Assembly: GCA_943735955.1 (NCBI GenBank)
Contig: OX030955.1
Span: 2,765,234-2,829,233 of the forward strand
Length of the DNA stretch: 64,000 nt
From: Piscicola geometra
Lineage: Eukaryota > Annelida > Clitellata > Hirudinida > Piscicolidae
Reading direction: 5' to 3'
Both the position numbers and the translations under genes were made by a program. Shown here piece after piece: positions 61,001-64,000 of this stretch (positions within the stretch are counted from its first letter, which is position 1; the number at the start of each line of letters is the position of its first letter). The notes beneath the pieces were generated by a model. The model saw only the letters and a program-made list of their open reading frames with translations, was not told the DNA's origin and made no database searches.

Positions 61001-63537
61001 TCAAAAGAAGGCTCAAAAAGCTTTCTGAGTTGGCATGCTTTAATCTAACTTATTATATTGATCAGTCAATTTAAAAGACTCATCACTAGTTTACCCTCAC
61101 CAAAAAAAATAATTTTTCAATTTACAACGAGACTCACAGGCGCTCTCATAGCCGGGGAAGACAGGCAGTATGGACGTGTCGATAGGCAGACACTGGGGCT
61201 CCGGACCCGTCTGATCCTCAGGTAGATCGGCTGAAGGGAGGTCAGGTCCGTCGTACATCGGCACTTCGCTTTGACCACCCTGCCATGCTGGGTGAGTTGA
61301 AGGTCAGTTAGAGGATCAGAGTTGGTTACGTATTTGGAGCGTAAGGGTTTTAGCCGGTAGTAAGGATAGTGGTTGTTGATGCTAGAGATGTTGCAAGTAA
61401 TTTTTATAATTAGATAGATAGATAGACTGCTTTATTCATGCGTGAATAAATTGTTTTGACTGTGTTTGTCTATGATTGTCGATGATGTGAGTTCAATAGA
61501 CGTTTGCATCATACAAATTATAGAATTTTCCACATTATATTTATACTATTTTTTACAATGAAAAACAATAATATAAAGAAAAAAAATCCTATGCACAAAA
61601 AATGTCGACCTAGATCTAAAAATAGAACGCGCCTAATCAATAGGCGGAGAGCTGATGACGTTTGAGATTGTACGCTATGAGTTAACATCACTGCACGAGG
61701 CCCCAGCACTTCATAATTCGGACTTTTCCACCGATCCTTTATGAAATTAAAAAAAATTGCGGTTTTCAACGTATTTTGTAGAGGTTTTCAATTTTTTGAT
61801 TAACGCGTTTTTTTAATTGTGAAATCTTTTTTTCGTTTTTTTAGCTAAAATTATTATGTAACAGAAAAATGAGATGCTTGCATAATTTCTATGAAAGCTT
61901 TAAAAAAACGAAAAAACATTTCTCAACAACTAAAAACCCTATAATTATTTAAATCTTGAATATTTCAAAAACAGAGATTGACAAACAAGGTCTCACCAAA
62001 CGAGGGAGAGTTTTAAATATTTATGAGGTAACAACTGAAGCATAACACTTGAGCGTACAGGCGTCCGTAAGATGGGCTTTGACACTGGCTTCTGCACCAT
62101 AAACACTGTAGTCTGTTTGTCTGTCTGTCTGTCTCTGAGTAGGCATGACTACGATATGTTGTTTGAGAAGTTGATTCTCAGTTTGGGGTTGGTAGTGCAT
62201 GCTATTGGTTTGGTAGATTCTGAGTTGCTGGACATTAAACAATGATATTTGAGTAAGTTACAATACAATTAGTTAATAAAAACAAATTTAAAAATAGAAC
62301 GCAATAAAAAACAAAGCAAACAAATATATACAATTCTTCGCCACATCTCAGGGAAATTAATGGTTTTTGTGGACCAGACAGTTCTGAATAAATCTAGCGT
62401 CTACACTATCTCCGGAAATATACCACATGTACCGGCCGATTTACCAGCACGTAGTTTTTTTTGCCCGGTTGAGCTCTGCTAATGTTCGGCACGTTTTCTG
62501 TTGATGGTGATGACGGTCGGGGTGCTTGGAAAACAATCACCGTTCACGAATAAATAAGGTGTTATATTACAAAGTAAAATAGCTTAGAAAAGCTTTAGAG
62601 ATTAGAAAATTTATGTAGTGTCACGGTAGAAGTTGTATTTTTTACAGGTTCTTTTGGGAAACTTAAGAAAGTGTTTGTGAAAATTAAAAAAACTAAAGAG
62701 TTTCTGTCATTAAATCTAGATGCTATGTAAAAAAAAAGTTGAACTTTTTTTACAAGTTTTTTTTCAATTATTAATCTTTACAAGTTTTTTTTATAATAAT
62801 AAATACGCATTTTTTGTTTTTAAAACATTTTTACCATTTTTATTTTTTCTAAAGTTTTTTTGAATCTATAAATACTTTTTTTAAAGAAACCATTCGTCTC
62901 AAAGAACTTTAAAATCCTTACTTTGCTTTCTTTATGACAAAACGTTTTTTTGGTTTTCAAACTCCTACGCTTTAGTTTTACCCGAGTCTTTTTATGAAAA
63001 TTAAAATAAAAAAATTAACTTGCTATTTTTAGATTTTAATTAGTTTTTCATATTTCATTGTTTAAAAAATAAAATAAATAATTAAATAGTGTTTTAAAAG
63101 AGTTTTACTATAAGAATTCTTTTTTACACAAGCAACAATTTTTTTTTCATACTAAGTAAAACATAAAATAAAAATTCACAGACATCTTGTCAAACAAACA
63201 TATTGATTTTCCTAAAAATATTGAACGCTTAAAAAAAAGCGCTTAACCTAAAATGTGCTCTTAATGATTTTTTCGAGTACAATGGTAATATCATGGCTTT
63301 GTAGCCTGGATCTGAAGTTTATAACCGTTGCCATTTATGATATTTGTAAATCGATGAGCAAAATATTTTTCTTTTTAAATAATTAACAAGTCTTATGAAC
63401 TGACTAAATTTATTTTATTATTTCTCATATAAGCCTAAAATATAATATCTTTTTATTATAAATATAAAATCACCGACTACTCCAAGACACTAACCGATTT
63501 CTGGTTGGATGTCATCTTGTTTGAAGGAGATATCCAT
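58081..63537 (-). CDS. SSUH2: SSUH2-like protein with DnaJ-type CxxC zinc-finger repeats
   Basis: Thirteen minus-strand exons (5' to 3'): 63537-63495, 62524-62445, 62227-62098, 61287-61138, 60860-60779, 60617-60488, 60049-59989, 59795-59671, 59468-59299, 59054-58962, 58734-58632, 58475-58368, 58221-58081. All phases match and the total is 471 aa. The centre (269-339) has six CxxC pairs, several as CxxCxGxG, the zinc-binding pattern of DnaJ-like co-chaperones. Family landmarks in order are LPVFPGYES, FLPPPPLKPVPP, FCYGKS, LETYIETRTISW, GQLVDSP, MFQDEIHLMEVPHTALV, then the C-terminal VWPIVNHT, QRQRLEAL, FWIYGKHKTVYAP and a final RRCCFIS. SSUH2 (C. elegans ssu-2) is a soluble protein of poorly known, probably chaperone-linked, function; human SSUH2 has been tied to tooth development. 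The first three exons (residues ~1-85, Gln/Ser-rich) are longer than in vertebrates and supported only by splice phase. From exon 4 on the model is firm. Confidence 0.88.
61411..61427 (+). repeat. Short (TAGA)n tract
   Basis: Four TAGA units in intron 3 of the SSUH2-like gene. Confidence 0.7.
62111..62135 (-). repeat. (CAGA)n tetranucleotide repeat inside predicted SSUH2-like exon 3
   Basis: The minus strand has CAGAGACAGACAGACAGAC followed by AAACAGAC, read in the coding frame as TQRQTDRQTD. A repeat whose unit is not a multiple of three is unusual inside a coding exon. Confidence 0.8.
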
Positions 63538-64000
63538 TGCAGAATCGTGGGAAGCAAGTTAATTAGTCACTGGTAGGCGAATAATTAGAGTTTTTAAATT
63601 CTCACTCTCGCTTTCTTAGTAGAATTTTTTTTTGCAGTCTTTTTGTACATTGGCCCAATGATTGGATCATTTATCTATGCTGCTCATTTCGCAATCATCC
63701 GTTTTTACATTTTCAAAATTTGGTTAAAAATGGTGCGGTGCAAAAAAATGCATGAATCTTATTTACCTAAAAAATGAATTCATAAACCGTTTTTGGTAAA
63801 TTGTGTTCTATTTTTATTAATATTTCATTTTTTACGAAATCTCAAAAACTTTTCGCAAATATCTCAATGTCACTCTCGGCTCCAATTACTTTAGCTCGGT
63901 TGACAAAGCTATGCAAGTCTTTTAGAACGAAAATGTATATATATGCCATTCCATGCATTTACGTCAGGGCCTGCTCCAGGGATGCGCTGTAACTATTTTC
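63538..64000. other. Region upstream of the SSUH2-like gene
   Basis: Presumed promoter and 5' UTR side of the minus-strand gene. It is AT-rich up to about 63860, then more balanced to the window end. No coding exon is supported; the short plus-strand frame near the end shows no family resemblance. Confidence 0.45.

Overview
The window is eukaryotic and animal. Coding blocks are short, GC-richer exons bounded by GT/AG splice sites and embedded in strongly AT-rich, low-complexity introns. The products are metazoan: a secretory collagen-modifying enzyme, a rhodopsin-family neuropeptide-type receptor, and a SUEL-lectin transmembrane protein. The lectin-CUB-like-TM layout of the last one reminds me of arthropod proteins, so an AT-rich arthropod with large introns (for example a copepod or another non-insect) is my best guess. 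The sequence alone does not settle the phylum.

Layout. 1-7594: no gene seen, apart from an edge segment with a small inverted repeat. 7595-44344 (+): one long gene for a SUEL-lectin single-pass membrane protein (EVA-1-like). Its candidate signal-peptide exon at 7595-7664 is followed by a ~29 kb intron and six further exons between 36842 and 44344. The giant intron holds two long dinucleotide tracts, (AC)n at about 14.6-15.3 kb and (TG)n at about 28.05-28.3 kb, several degenerate tRNA-like (SINE-type) segments and an 82-bp tandem duplication. 47039-47608 (-): an intronless membrane-associated progesterone receptor component (MAPR/PGRMC). 49010-53309 (+): prolyl 4-hydroxylase alpha subunit, rebuilt from 15 exons. 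55611-56867 (+): FMRFamide-receptor-like GPCR with one 81-nt in-frame intron. 58081-63537 (-): SSUH2-like protein with six CxxC motifs, rebuilt from 13 exons.

All four multi-exon models were built by hand from splice sites, intron phase and remembered family patterns. Every junction keeps frame. The totals are 692 aa (lectin protein), about 522 aa (P4HA), 391 aa (GPCR) and 471 aa (SSUH2-like). The one junction I could not fix uniquely is P4HA exon 1/exon 2.

The genes are ordinary unlinked metazoan neighbours; nothing suggests an operon or shared pathway. MAPR and P4HA are divergently arranged across 1.4 kb. The GPCR and the SSUH2-like gene converge, with 1.2 kb between their stops. No mobile element with an intact coding region, no CRISPR and no bacterial feature was seen.
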